Source: Pseudobacteriovorax antillogorgiicola
GTDB lineage: Bacteria; Bdellovibrionota_B; Oligoflexia; Oligoflexales; Oligoflexaceae
Length of the DNA: 64,000 nucleotides
Assembly: GCF_900177345.1 (NCBI RefSeq)
Contig: NZ_FWZT01000006.1
Coordinates: 62,001 to 126,000, forward strand
Reading direction: 5' to 3'
This document shows positions 43,498 to 53,800 of the stretch, one piece after another. The position numbers were made by a program, and so were the translations under genes. The notes under the pieces were generated by a model. It made no database searches. It was not told the origin of the DNA and worked only from the letters and a program-made list of their open reading frames with translations. Position 1 is the first letter of the stretch; each line of letters starts with the position of its first letter.

Positions 43498-45231
43498 ATG
43501 AAGCTTTTGATTGCGAATCTTTGCCTCCTGACTCCGATTGTTGCAGAAGGTAGTGATAAGAAAGAACAATTTTTACGAGACACGCCTGGTACCTACGTAG
43601 ATTCTTCTGGGCAGTTTTTTATACATGCTTCAATGCCTTTAAATTTTCTCATCCAAGCAGGCACTCAGGAAAAGCAAGCTCACACTCTTGGCCATCAGAA
43701 AGACCCCAAGAATAAAGAACCGATTTTTTTGAGTGAACATGGTCCCCATAAGTTCACACTCCGAGATGGCAAACGGATCTTTACTTTTCCCTTTTATGTG
43801 GATAAAAAAGCGCCTTCGATAGATATATCTTTCAGTAAAGCGAACTCTATGACTCACGAAAACCGGAAAATCTTCGGCAAAGGTTTATCAATATCTCTTT
43901 CAGCCTCGGATCGTGAATCTGGCCTCCATAAGATATACTACCGACTCAATCAGGAGGCTGTTCAGGAATACGAAAAACCGATCGCAGTTGAAAAGCAAGG
44001 CAAGTATCGCCTTCAGTATTTCGCAAGAGATAGGGTCGGCAACACATCCGATTTAGGGGTAAAAATCTTCGAGGTCGACACCACACCACCGAAATCAGTT
44101 CATAAGTTCGTCAATGCAGTGAAAAGCGATAAACAGATGGTACTGTCGCAGCTTTCGAAGATCAATATCGGCTCTACTGATGAAGAGTCTCTTGTGAGTC
44201 GCATCGATTTTCAGATTACTGACCAAAAGAAAAAACCTGTGCAACAGGGGGTTTTTCGAACCCCGTTAAACTTGAAAACCCTTAAAATGGGTGCTTATAC
44301 CTTAAGTTACTATTCCATTGACCAGGTTCAAAACCGGGAAGACAAGGTGACAACAAACTTCTTTGTGGACACTCTTGCTCCTTTACACGATTTAGTATTC
44401 AACCAAGATCATACCCAGAAAGGTCGTACTGACTATATTTCCCAAAGAACCAAAATCGCTCTTAAGTCATCTGACAACGTCTCTGGTGTAGACCGGGTAG
44501 AGTATGCTCTGGATGGCAGTGCTCGCCAGCCTTACCAAAATCCCTTTTCTCCACCGCCAAAGAACGGCTTTTTCTCTATTGATGTCCTAGGCGAAGACAA
44601 GGTAGGCAACCAGGCTAGTAAAACGTTTAAATCACTATTTGTGGATCGCGGGCGTCCCACTGTTTCTTTCTTGATACAAGGTCCTGTTTATCAAAATGGG
44701 AGCCTTTACTATGTTGCTCCCCAGTCAAAATTAGTACTCAACGGAGAAGATAAGGAATCCGGCCTAAAGAAAATAGAATATACCATTAATAACGAAGACT
44801 ACGTAGAATACAAGTCACCCCTTAGGTTTGATGATGATGGCTCATTTACTGTGGAATTTAAGGGACTTGACTTTGTAAATAATATGAGCCCCAATCGTAA
44901 AATCGATCTATTTCTGGATGATAAAAAGCCCAAGATCTTCCATCGTTTTTCGTCTTCTCCGATTGGAGATCGAGAACACCAAGGCAAGAGTCTAGATGTA
45001 TACCCTACAAATACGTCTCTATTTCTGGGTGCATCCGACGATCATTCAGGTATTGATAGCATAACCTACAGTCTAAACAACAAAGCCGCTATCGTCCTAA
45101 AAGAAGCTATGATCCCTTTGACTGAGCCGGGACTCTACGAATTCAAGGTCTTCGCCAAGGATCGTGTAGCAAATATGACTAGCGAAACCATTCGAATTTT
45201 CATCACGAGCCCGGACATCCGCGCTCACTAG
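43498..45231 (+). CDS. Secreted protein with Ig-like (OmpL47-type) repeats
   Basis: ATG 43498 starts a signal peptide (MKLLIANLCLLTPIVAEG), preferred over an in-frame ATG at 43405. After a 90-residue N-terminal region come four to five copies of a repeat of about 90 residues of the kind 'SASDRESGLHKIYYRLN ... YFARDRVGNTS ... VDTTPP'. This is the OmpL47/Ig-like pattern also seen in surface proteins of other bacteria. The repeats probably form a rod-like adhesive or structural surface protein. The TAG stop codon is provided by the first bases of the inverted-repeat element at 45228, so the native C-terminus may have been altered. Confidence 0.78.
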   Translation: MKLLIANLCLLTPIVAEGSDKKEQFLRDTPGTYVDSSGQFFIHASMPLNFLIQAGTQEKQAHTLGHQKDPKNKEPIFLSEHGPHKFTLRDGKRIFTFPFYVDKKAPSIDISFSKANSMTHENRKIFGKGLSISLSASDRESGLHKIYYRLNQEAVQEYEKPIAVEKQGKYRLQYFARDRVGNTSDLGVKIFEVDTTPPKSVHKFVNAVKSDKQMVLSQLSKINIGSTDEESLVSRIDFQITDQKKKPVQQGVFRTPLNLKTLKMGAYTLSYYSIDQVQNREDKVTTNFFVDTLAPLHDLVFNQDHTQKGRTDYISQRTKIALKSSDNVSGVDRVEYALDGSARQPYQNPFSPPPKNGFFSIDVLGEDKVGNQASKTFKSLFVDRGRPTVSFLIQGPVYQNGSLYYVAPQSKLVLNGEDKESGLKKIEYTINNEDYVEYKSPLRFDDDGSFTVEFKGLDFVNNMSPNRKIDLFLDDKKPKIFHRFSSSPIGDREHQGKSLDVYPTNTSLFLGASDDHSGIDSITYSLNNKAAIVLKEAMIPLTEPGLYEFKVFAKDRVANMTSETIRIFITSPDIRAH

Positions 45232-45354
45232 TGCTTAGTCACATTGGATTCTCAGCTAGGCGTCGAGGAATGATTGAGGAGATAGTACTCCCGTACAGCG
45301 ACGATTGAGAGACGAAGACAACAACGCTGAGGATTCAATGTGACTAAGCACTAG
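45228..45354. mobile_element. MITE-like element, 127 bp with 29-bp terminal inverted repeats
   Basis: The left arm 45228-45256 (begins CTAGTGCTTAGTCACATTG) and right arm 45326-45354 are inverted copies matching at 27 of 29 positions. The inner 69 bp do not code for protein; they contain a small GTAC-tccc-GTAC tip. CTAG, or TA within it, occurs at both outer ends and could be the target duplication. No transposase is present, so it would be moved in trans. It supplies the stop codon of the upstream gene. Confidence 0.65.
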
Positions 45355-45397
45355 AGTATTGTACTTATTGTGTTCTGCTTCCCATGAAACAAGGTTT

Positions 45398-47599
45398 TCA
45401 AGAAGCTAGCTTCTTACCAACTCTTTCCAGAAGATCAGTAAAAACGATGGCAAGATCTCTCTTGGTGAGGGGCTTTGCAATAAAGTTGTCCATACCGCTT
45501 TGTGCCGCATGGGTGCGATCACTTTCTGAAGTATTAGCTGAAAGAGCTACGATATAGGGACGCGAAGGAGAGGATTTATAGTACTCTTGCATCCCTTCAG
45601 CAGTCTCGAAACCGTCCATCTCTGGCATTCTGAGATCCAGGAGAATTAGATGGTAACTGTGGGACTTGATTAATTGCAGGGCTTCCATACCACTTGATGC
45701 TACGTGAACTGTAGGCCCTAAACGGCTGACTAGCGAGTTCGCGAGATCACGATTCACTTCAATATCATCCACGACCAGCACGCTAAACTGATCTAACAGG
45801 GCTCGATCAGGCATGGCTAATGGCTGAGTCTGACTTGTGTTAGAACTGACATTATCATGAAGCCTGACTGTGAAGGTCGAGCCTTGACCCTCAATACTAT
45901 GGAGAGTTATGTTCCCACCTAATTTTTCAGCGAGGGACTTAGAGATGAAAAGACCAAGTCCACTCCCTGAAGCTGTGTGATTGCTTTGCTGCCGTCCCTG
46001 CTTAAAACGCTGGAAAATGATTTCTTGTTCTTCCTCAGGGATGCCTCGGCCTGAATCTTTGATAGCGATGTCAAAATATCTATTACCTTCCTCACTCACA
46101 TGCTTGAGCAATACATCGATAGCACCTTGCTCAGTGTACTTAATCGCATTTCCTATGAGATTGCTAACAATTTGTCGCACTCGGATGGGATCACTTGAGA
46201 TTTGAATCGTACCTTCACCAATATGATTGATAATTTTCAGGCCTTTATGATCAGCCGTTATCTGATGAATTGCGATTGTCTCGTCCAAGCAGTTTTTAAG
46301 GTCGAAGCTACAAACGTTGACATCCATCTGCCCTTCTTGGATTTTTGATAGGTCAAGGAAATCGTCAATAAGGCTTCTGAGTTGCTCACTACAATTGTGA
46401 ACGATTCGAATTCGCTTGGATTGCAGTTCGTCTAGGGTATTTGCTTCCAGTAGAAGTTGGGTATAACCCAAGATGCCATGGAGTGGTGTTCTAATTTCAT
46501 GACTTACATTAGCCAGTAGTTCTGCTTTTGCCTTTACAAGCTCTTGAGTTTCTCTTGAAGCTTTAATCACCTCATTTTCTGCAACCTTCCGAGCTGTAAT
46601 ATCAAATCGAATAGCTACAAAGCGTTGCACCTTGTCGTGCTCATCCCGAAATGGAAAGATTGTGGTATCGACCCAATATTCGTCTCCGCTCTTACTACGA
46701 TTGCAAATCTCACCCTTCCAAATCTTACCCTGGGCTAAGGTTTGCCACAGTTTTCTAAAGAAAGTGCGGGGATGGTAGCCGGAATTGATGATCCGATGGT
46801 CTTCCCCCAACAGCTCATCTCGACTGTAACCAGAGATTTCTAGAAACCTATCGTTTACATAAGTGATGCGTCCACCAACATCAGTCTCTGCAACGATCGC
46901 CGCAGCATCCAGTGCTTGTTTCTGGCGCTCCAGCTGAGTATGAGACACATGAAGTTGCTCAATCAATCGTTCTTCCCTGAGACGACTGGAGATATTTCTG
47001 ATACCGTGAGAGAGGATAATCGCTGAGTTTTCAATCATATCGATCTCAGCTTTAGAGAATGGCTTCAGTGATACGAGCTGCAAGCCTCCCACCAGGCGAC
47101 CATCAACAATCATAGGGACCGCAAGCAGAAACTCCGGGTAAATTTTTGAGAAACCTGTATCGATAGCAAACACCTGACCTGGAGTTTTTATGCAGATCGT
47201 CGTCTGAGTCTGGCAAGCTTGCCCTAGCCCCGCCTGGCCTAAGGCTATGGGCTTTAGCTCTTGGCTGGATGCTACACCAACGCAAGCCACAGGGATAAGA
47301 TGCGCACTTTCGTTACCGTATGCGTGATCTGCTACAAAAACACAGGCGATGGGGACATCGAGAGTTTCACATAGGATGTTAACAAAGGCCTGACCCGCAG
47401 AAGAGGTAGACATCTGACCCAGAACATGGCGAGCAATCTTAGCTTGTAGCTCTGACTTTGGGTGAGTCGATGAGGAAATATAGTCTATGGCCTTCGAGAT
47501 CTCGTTAGGTAGAGACTTAAGCCTGCAATATTTCTTTGCTTTCTTGATTTCACCATCGGCGATCATGGTTAGAAGATCGACGACCAGCCTATGATCCAA
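45398..47599 (-). CDS. Hybrid sensor kinase (GAF-PAS-HisKA-ATPase-receiver)
   Basis: A 733-aa soluble protein starting at TTG 47599 with GGGAGG 7 nt upstream. GAF domain at about 55-200 and PAS at about 235-345 ('GRITYVNDRFLEISGYSRDE'). HisKA has 'NVSHEIRTPLHGILGY' (His near 367). The ATPase domain has 'NLIGNAIKYTEQG', 'DSGRGIPEEE' and 'GSGLGLFISKSL'. The C-terminal receiver has 'VLVVDDIEVNRDL' and phospho-Asp in 'LILLDLRMPEMDGF'. It needs an Hpt protein downstream; the Hpt-receiver protein at 41791 is a possible partner. Confidence 0.93.
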   Translation of the reverse strand: MDHRLVVDLLTMIADGEIKKAKKYCRLKSLPNEISKAIDYISSSTHPKSELQAKIARHVLGQMSTSSAGQAFVNILCETLDVPIACVFVADHAYGNESAHLIPVACVGVASSQELKPIALGQAGLGQACQTQTTICIKTPGQVFAIDTGFSKIYPEFLLAVPMIVDGRLVGGLQLVSLKPFSKAEIDMIENSAIILSHGIRNISSRLREERLIEQLHVSHTQLERQKQALDAAAIVAETDVGGRITYVNDRFLEISGYSRDELLGEDHRIINSGYHPRTFFRKLWQTLAQGKIWKGEICNRSKSGDEYWVDTTIFPFRDEHDKVQRFVAIRFDITARKVAENEVIKASRETQELVKAKAELLANVSHEIRTPLHGILGYTQLLLEANTLDELQSKRIRIVHNCSEQLRSLIDDFLDLSKIQEGQMDVNVCSFDLKNCLDETIAIHQITADHKGLKIINHIGEGTIQISSDPIRVRQIVSNLIGNAIKYTEQGAIDVLLKHVSEEGNRYFDIAIKDSGRGIPEEEQEIIFQRFKQGRQQSNHTASGSGLGLFISKSLAEKLGGNITLHSIEGQGSTFTVRLHDNVSSNTSQTQPLAMPDRALLDQFSVLVVDDIEVNRDLANSLVSRLGPTVHVASSGMEALQLIKSHSYHLILLDLRMPEMDGFETAEGMQEYYKSSPSRPYIVALSANTSESDRTHAAQSGMDNFIAKPLTKRDLAIVFTDLLERVGKKLAS

Positions 47600-47740
47600 G
47601 ACTTACCTCCCTTTTCATCCGTTTCGGTGAGTTACAAGCTGTCCTCCATATACCTCTAGGTAGTGGTTAGCCTTTTAACGTTAGGTAGGTATCCCGGGGT
47701 TTGAGAGGAGTGCCATACGGAACGGTTCGCGCAGAAGCTG

Positions 47741-48406
47741 TCAAGACCTCTTCTGCGGGGTTGTTTTGCGACCTGGTATAACGGTTAGGTTCGTCGGCTG
47801 TTTGGGGGTGTGAGGCTCTTGCCCAGACTCACGCTGCCAGGCCTCGATAACATCCGAAACCAAAAATAGCGCTTCTGGGATGCTTACCAAACTCAATATC
47901 TTTTGAGTTCCCGGCCTCAATTCTTGTTGGTTATTGAGCTTTTGCCAAATTCCTTTGCTATTCTCTATTTTTAGTTCTTCGTTGCTAAGAACTCCATTTT
48001 GAATTGCTACAAGCATTAGTTGCTTGGTGATATCTTTGGCTTCATCCACCTGCCCTTCAAGTGGATCAAGTACTTTACAAACCACCGCCTGGGCTTGATT
48101 CAAGATTTGACCGCCGATGGCCCGCACAATTTTTTTTCGAGCCCCTCGAGTTTTTTCCGCGAGGCTAGGATCTACATGGTAGCAATCCTTGCGCCAGACT
48201 CCCATTTCAGCACTGATAAGGTCCGATCGGAGTCCAGCAATCTTACCCACCTCAGCCCGACGATGGCTGGCAAAAATCTTCTCAATTTGACTCAACCACT
48301 CCTTTAGGTCACGACTAAAAAATGAAGATTGATGATCGAAGGAGTCGACGAGAATCGGGAGTTGGATCATCATACCTTTGAGGTCTTCAAGAGTTTTAAG
48401 CTTCAT
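47741..48406 (-). CDS. Hypothetical protein of the DUF2589 cluster (221 aa)
   Basis: A soluble, mostly helical protein with Cys in 'KDCYHVD' and 'AVVCKVL' and a basic C-terminal tail (PGRKTTPQKRS). No signal peptide. It starts 9 nt after the stop of the 48416 gene, so they form an operon. No family recognised. A hairpin GCAGAAG/CTTCTGC (47731-47756) spans its stop codon. Confidence 0.65.
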   Translation of the reverse strand: MKLKTLEDLKGMMIQLPILVDSFDHQSSFFSRDLKEWLSQIEKIFASHRRAEVGKIAGLRSDLISAEMGVWRKDCYHVDPSLAEKTRGARKKIVRAIGGQILNQAQAVVCKVLDPLEGQVDEAKDITKQLMLVAIQNGVLSNEELKIENSKGIWQKLNNQQELRPGTQKILSLVSIPEALFLVSDVIEAWQRESGQEPHTPKQPTNLTVIPGRKTTPQKRS

Positions 48407-48415
48407 AACACAGCC

Positions 48416-49270
48416 TTATTCAGGGACTAGAATCTCGTCCGGATCTTGTTCTGATTCAGGTTCGTTCACCGTCCATTCAACCGAATCCTCAGTGACCGTT
48501 AGTTTAAACATAGCAAGATGCTCGTGGCTAGACTCTCTCACCTTTGATGTCTGAGCCTGAATCACGATTTTAGAGGCTGCCTTATGCTTTTGATTGAGTA
48601 GAAGCTGATTGACCTCGCTTAAAAAAGACTGTCTTAGGGAGGCCTGCACTTTGCTATCAAGCTTCTGCTGATTGATCTGAGTCCGTACAAACCGAATTCG
48701 GTAGAAATGATTAACAAGATACTTTGCGACCGTTGTGGTTTTATCTGTAAATGTTGAAAGAGAGTTTTTTATTCTTGGTATCTTTGTGAGTCTGTCCGAG
48801 ATATCTTTATCTGCGCGGGTCCTTCTCAAAGTTGCTTTAGCAGACCCTGGATCACCATATACCTTTTCGACAATAGCTTGGAGCTCAGGTTGAATCTTGG
48901 CCTTGATCGCAGGACTAAGGCCATGGCCTCCCAATTCCTCCAATAGCTCACTGAAGACATCTAATACTTGGGTCGCGAGTTGCTGCTGAGGGCTAAGATT
49001 ATCATCAGTATCGTCATCATCGCGGCTTTCAAGACCATCAGGAGTGAGTGTGCCCACCATGATGACAGGAACATTCAGCTCTACCTTTGGTAGTCTAACC
49101 CTCGGCACTGGAAAATGCTTTAGCAGGGGGTGGCTCTGATACTGTTCCGCAATCCGAATGGTTTCAAGATCAGCTTGCATTCTTGCCTTCGTTACCGAAG
49201 ACAGTAAATGACCGAGATAATCGCCAAGGGACTCGTTGAATTCATCGTCGCTTTCTGGAGCTTGAGGCAT
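48416..49270 (-). CDS. Hypothetical protein of the DUF2589 cluster (284 aa)
   Basis: A soluble protein. An N-terminal helix is followed by a basic, Pro/Val-alternating beta stretch, 'VPRVRLPKVELNVPVIMVG', similar in character to the 'IVPIPYIRVEDTTIEFKAKI' core of the DUF2589 protein encoded upstream. A middle helical region and an acidic C-terminus follow. It may be a distant structural partner of DUF2589. No catalytic motif is seen. It starts 114 nt downstream of the DUF2589 stop, past a terminator-like hairpin. Confidence 0.65.
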   Translation of the reverse strand: MPQAPESDDEFNESLGDYLGHLLSSVTKARMQADLETIRIAEQYQSHPLLKHFPVPRVRLPKVELNVPVIMVGTLTPDGLESRDDDDTDDNLSPQQQLATQVLDVFSELLEELGGHGLSPAIKAKIQPELQAIVEKVYGDPGSAKATLRRTRADKDISDRLTKIPRIKNSLSTFTDKTTTVAKYLVNHFYRIRFVRTQINQQKLDSKVQASLRQSFLSEVNQLLLNQKHKAASKIVIQAQTSKVRESSHEHLAMFKLTVTEDSVEWTVNEPESEQDPDEILVPE

Positions 49271-49342
49271 GAGATATATCCTTTATCACATTCTAAGATG
49301 GTCATTGTCCCTATTATAAATTGCTCTGGATCGATTGGAGAG

Positions 49343-49373
49343 AGGCAAAAAAAACCTTGCGGTCTTTTTGCCT
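49343..49373 (-). terminator. Terminator after the DUF2589 gene
   Basis: On the minus strand AGGCAAAAAGACC-gcaa-GGTTTTTTTTGCCT forms a long A/T-rich stem with internal U-run. It separates DUF2589 from the two downstream genes and probably reduces their expression. Confidence 0.65.
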
Positions 49374-49384
49374 CAAGTTTCTAA

Positions 49385-49984
49385 TTATGCAGCCTCATCG
49401 ACCACCTTGGATTCTTCAGTCTGACCAGAAGTATTATCAAAGATAGATTCTTCAAGAATATTCAAAACCTTCTCCATTCCCGCTGGAATCTCATCCTGCA
49501 CAGCATGAACGCGAACATCTAATGAATACGTTTTGGTTTCTTTACTACCTGATTTACTAGCCTTTTGATAACTTGTGTTTACCTTTAACTTGACACTACC
49601 AACGCCCCAACCATGTTTCACAGCGAGTGAGCCATCGATGCCAAAGCTTGAGGAGTTTTCCTGAGTGGCAACACTATTGATCTTTGCCTTAAACTCGATG
49701 GTTGTATCTTCCACCCTAATGTAAGGAATAGGAACGATCGTCAATAAAGGAACGATTAGCTCAACGTTGTCCCGCATGTTCTCATCTTGGGACGCCTTAG
49801 TGTAGGAAAACTTTACGTTGTTTAAGGATTGCTTACCATTTTCGTCTGTCGAGAACCCTATTTCTTTGATAAAATCAACCGTTGCCTTCGCAGCTTGAGT
49901 TTGTGCGCTAACAACGGCAGTTAAGGGCCCACCTATCATCGATGAAAAATCGATACTTGACAGTTCTTTACCAGGATTTGACAT
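49385..49984 (-). CDS. DUF2589 domain-containing protein
   Basis: A 199-aa soluble protein matching DUF2589 over most of its length: 'IDFSSMIGGPLTAVVSAQTQ', 'AAKATVDFIKEIGF', 'VPLLTIVPIPYIRVEDTTIE' and the beta strands 'VGSVKLKVNTSY'. It has no signal peptide or membrane helix, and the acidic tail is variable. The function of the family is unknown; members often occur in small clusters with other unknown proteins, as here. The preceding GGAGGTG suits ATG 49984. Confidence 0.82.
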   Translation of the reverse strand: MSNPGKELSSIDFSSMIGGPLTAVVSAQTQAAKATVDFIKEIGFSTDENGKQSLNNVKFSYTKASQDENMRDNVELIVPLLTIVPIPYIRVEDTTIEFKAKINSVATQENSSSFGIDGSLAVKHGWGVGSVKLKVNTSYQKASKSGSKETKTYSLDVRVHAVQDEIPAGMEKVLNILEESIFDNTSGQTEESKVVDEAA

Positions 49985-50858
49985 AACACCTCCAGATGTC
50001 TGAGATCATTCTCGCGCTTGACTTCGGACTTTGCCTGGAAGGCTTTAGTCAATTAAAATTTAAGGTTCCCTCTTTAGGAAATCAATCTTGGTTCAAACAG
50101 ATACCGAAGGTATTTAAGGCAGGCAATCGTTGTAAAAACCATAAACCTAAGTTTGGTTCGGTTTCATCGATGCTTTTTCCTTTCAGAAAGTTTTGAACCG
50201 AACTTGAATCAGAGGAGCAGCTTTTCTGTGGTCGATAGCAAAGTCTGCAAAGAAGTGCCTTGGGTGATACTCCCTCTGCAATATTACTGCATGAATAGAC
50301 TCTTAGTAGAGCAAGTCTCAGAGGATTTCAACAGAATCAGAATTTGGTGACAATTTTCTTTCAATAGAAACTGCGCAAGGTAAATCCTACTTTGTTAAGC
50401 AGTATAGAAAGCCCGACAGTCTCCTCATTGATTCCGAGCCTCTTTGGCGACAAGCTCTGTTCCAAAATCACACAACTTGAATAGCACTCGGCTAGATTTT
50501 TGTGATGTCAAGTTAAGTTCCTTGAAGGACTTCCAAATATCCCTTCTATCATCATTGTAGTTTAGAATGAGTGCCAGCTTAGCCTTAAGCGCTGGCTATT
50601 TCCCTCACCGTGGACACTTCCCATTCCGGAGACTCATCCAAGAGCATCAATCCGTGGCTCGCTCAGACTTCAGATCATCCATCAATGATTCACCATCAGC
50701 GCCTTCCGATCTTACCTCAAGATGAACACCCTGGCTTAGGTGTATGATTCCGGTCGTTACGGCCCACAGAAAACTTTCACTTCCTAAGTGTGTGCGCTGC
50801 CGGGCACACAAAAAGGGAGGCTATCAATAAGCCTCCCTTGAGCAAGAATGATTAAGAT
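49985..50858. other. Long intergenic region, 874 bp
   Basis: No convincing coding frame on either strand (the open frames at 49996-50196 and 50153-50350 lack ribosome-binding sites). It contains an inverted repeat AAGTTTGGTTC (50149-50159) / GAACCGAACTT (50195-50205) enclosing a small CTTT-cag-AAAG hairpin, a GCCAGC/GCTGGC hairpin at about 50573-50597, and the protease terminator. The size leaves room for an unseen RNA gene. Confidence 0.4.
50809..50839 (-). terminator. Intrinsic terminator of the S8 protease gene
   Basis: On the minus strand AAGGGAGGCT-tattgat-AGCCTCCCTT followed by TTTG, 20 nt after the stop. A second hairpin GTGTGC/GCACAC follows at 50789-50808. Confidence 0.85.
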
Positions 50859-53800
50859 CTAGTTACTACTAGGTGTCGCTAGGACTTTTACAGGGTAAAT
50901 GGACATAAGCATTTGCCCCTTACTATTGACAAGATCGATCTGCCCTTCAACATCAAGTCCTAGATCTAGGAAATAGGGGCTTGCGAGATAAGGAGAGCTT
51001 GGATCGACTGTGATGCCTAAGTTGTAGGTCGAGTCTACAAAGTCGCCTACATTAAGAGCCTGTGGCTCAGGTTTGCCGTATAATTTCATGTCGATGGTGT
51101 AAAGATCGCCAACTTTAGGAACGGTATAGCCGTCGACTTTAAGTTGATAATATTTACCTACCTCTACATCAGCAACAAACTGTTCGTTAGAATCTGCACC
51201 AGCACTCGATGCAACAGCCCGGCAGGTCGCAGAATCTTGGCTTATACACTCTAAAAGTAGAATATCTAAGTCAGTTTTAGGATCAGCATCATCGGAAAGG
51301 GCCGTGCTGATTTCTAGCATTTGAATCGAGGCATCGAAGGTGACAAACTCTTCACCAAGAAGAGGCACAGTGACTTCCTTTGCCTCAGCGGCTTGCTCAA
51401 GACGTTTGGTAAAGTTCTTCAGATAGAAAGAAGACTTATCCGTATCAATCATTGGGTCAGACCCACTTAGACGTAAAGATAAATCCTTGGACAAAGCCGT
51501 GCTTGTGAGTTCAATCACGTCACTGTCAAGCTTGCCTTGAGCAAAATCAACAGTTAGCTTGTATTTGCTATTAACGATTGATTGGTAGCCAGCGATGATC
51601 ACATTCCAAATACCAGGTTTAGGGTTGAGGCGAGTGAATGAAGTTTTGCCATTCGCCTGATTGATTTTTCTAAGAGTTCCATCCAACGAGCAGTTGAGAG
51701 CAAAAGGTGCTGAGCGATCCCAGTCAGCCCTTGGAGTTGTTGCTACTGGAGTTCCCTCATAGACGGTAGCTAGAACGATGGCACACTGATCAGCTGTCAC
51801 AGAATCTGTGGTAATTTCTGGAACTTCCAGAGTGATTGTTACAGATGAAGTACCTTCTGGAATCTCAATATAGTGTTTATCGACATCAAGACCACGAACG
51901 TCATCATTGATCGCATAAGCGGTTGAGCCAGAAAGAGTCTTATGAGGCACTGTGAGATAAACAGGAATCTCAAATGATGGGTTAGCTTCAACCTGATCGT
52001 TGCGATCAACTCGGTAGGCAGAGATGATGGCACCATGATCACCTGGGGATAGTGTGGCGAGTTTGCTGGAATCGATGCAAACATACAGTTCGCTATGAGT
52101 CGGCGCGATAGAATCACCATTAGGGAGCTCGATAGCACCTTCGCCTACGAGGAGCAATTGGTCTGAAACTTCTGAATCTAAGCAGGTGATCGTTCCGTTA
52201 GTTCCCACCCGTAACCAGTTGACGTGAGATCCATGTATTTCCGTTGTCAACTTGAAACGGTCAGCAGATTGACGAAGCTCAGCGAGCAATTCACCATACT
52301 TGTCGTGATCGCTTAGGGTTTGTGGTAACCGGCGGGTAACCTGAACATCTACCCGACGAAGTGGTTCGTCATACTTAAACCAGATTCCGCGTCCATAGCG
52401 TTTGCCTTTAGTATCGCCATCATCAACTTCGCCGGAGAAGTCTTGACCGTTGGGATTTTCTCTAAGGATTCGTACTTCGTAGTCGAGATTTACAGGTTTT
52501 CCATCCAAACTTACTGCCGCCATAGGCTGTTGATCTCGTTCAAGCTTAAGCGCTGCCCAAGCTGAGGGAAGATCGACCATACCTCGTCCTTGGTCTACCC
52601 AAGTATACTTTCCGCTGGTGGAAGCTTCAACTCCACCGGGGTGAAAGCTTGTGACGTTGAATGGCAGTGCTGATGCCATAAGTACTTTTTTAAGGGTGAT
52701 GGGATCGTGAGGAAGCGGTCGATCGGGATTCTTCTCATTATACAGAAGGGCCGCATCAAGTAACATGGCAATGGCACCGGCTACCGCAGGTGACGACATG
52801 GATGTTCCCTGGAGGACATCGGCACCGGCAAACGAACCAGGTTGATGATTCAATGGTTGTGCACTGAGCAGAATACCTGGGCCAACAACATCCGGCTTAA
52901 ATCCACCAGCCGCAGTGGGGCCACGAGAGCTAAAATCAGTAACGAAGGAATCCCAAAGGGGGTTGCTTGGATCTTCAAATTTTGGATCGATAGCACCTTC
53001 AACTCGGTAGAGACTGTTTGCCATCTTATTGGAGCTAGTTGCACCCACAGCTAGTACCCGTCGGGATGTTGCTGAGTTGCCAATGGTATTCACACCAGGA
53101 CCTTCGTTGCCGGCTGATCGGACGTAAAGGGTACCCATAACTTCAGTCAATCGATCGGCCATCAAAGATCCAACATCGAAGCCATCATTGTTTTCACTGA
53201 GGTAGCCCAACGAGAGATTGACGACCTTTGCACCGCGGAGGGCTAGTTGCGCCATGGCTTCTGTGGCATCGACACAGCCCCGTGCAGCAAGACAAACGCG
53301 GCCAAATAAAATATCGGCGGACGGTGCGACCCCTCTAACCAATGGTTGCTCGTCGCTATCGTTACTGAACAGTTTCTGACCTGCTGCAATGCCTGCTACG
53401 TGTGTGCCATGGCCATTGCCATCGATACCTACAGGTTTGGCGTAGATGAGTGATGTAGTACCTACTTCCGTAGTGCCGAAGGTAAACCCTAGTGTTTCAG
53501 CTGCAATCTGAACCGTCTCGCGACTCTGGTTCCAGTCTCTCAGAGGTGAAGATTTAGTAAAATCGTTGGCAGCCTGCGAGAAGTAGAGTGTGCCACCAGC
53601 TACGCTGTCAGTTCCTGGGACGAAGATAGTCGCGAAATTTGAGTCTGTCAGACCATCATTATTGATGTCCACCACAGGAACTCCGGTTCTAGTGCGGGCA
53701 TAGGACGATTCCGTTAAGAATCCAAGTTTCGCACCCGAATTTGGAGTTGTTAGCACATTCCAAAGATCTGAGTTTCTCTTAACCTTAAGAGTGATATTAA

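Noticed and set aside
49996-50350. Two + strand frames of about 65 codons
   Set aside because: No ribosome-binding sites, no protein-like composition, and they overlap an inverted repeat.
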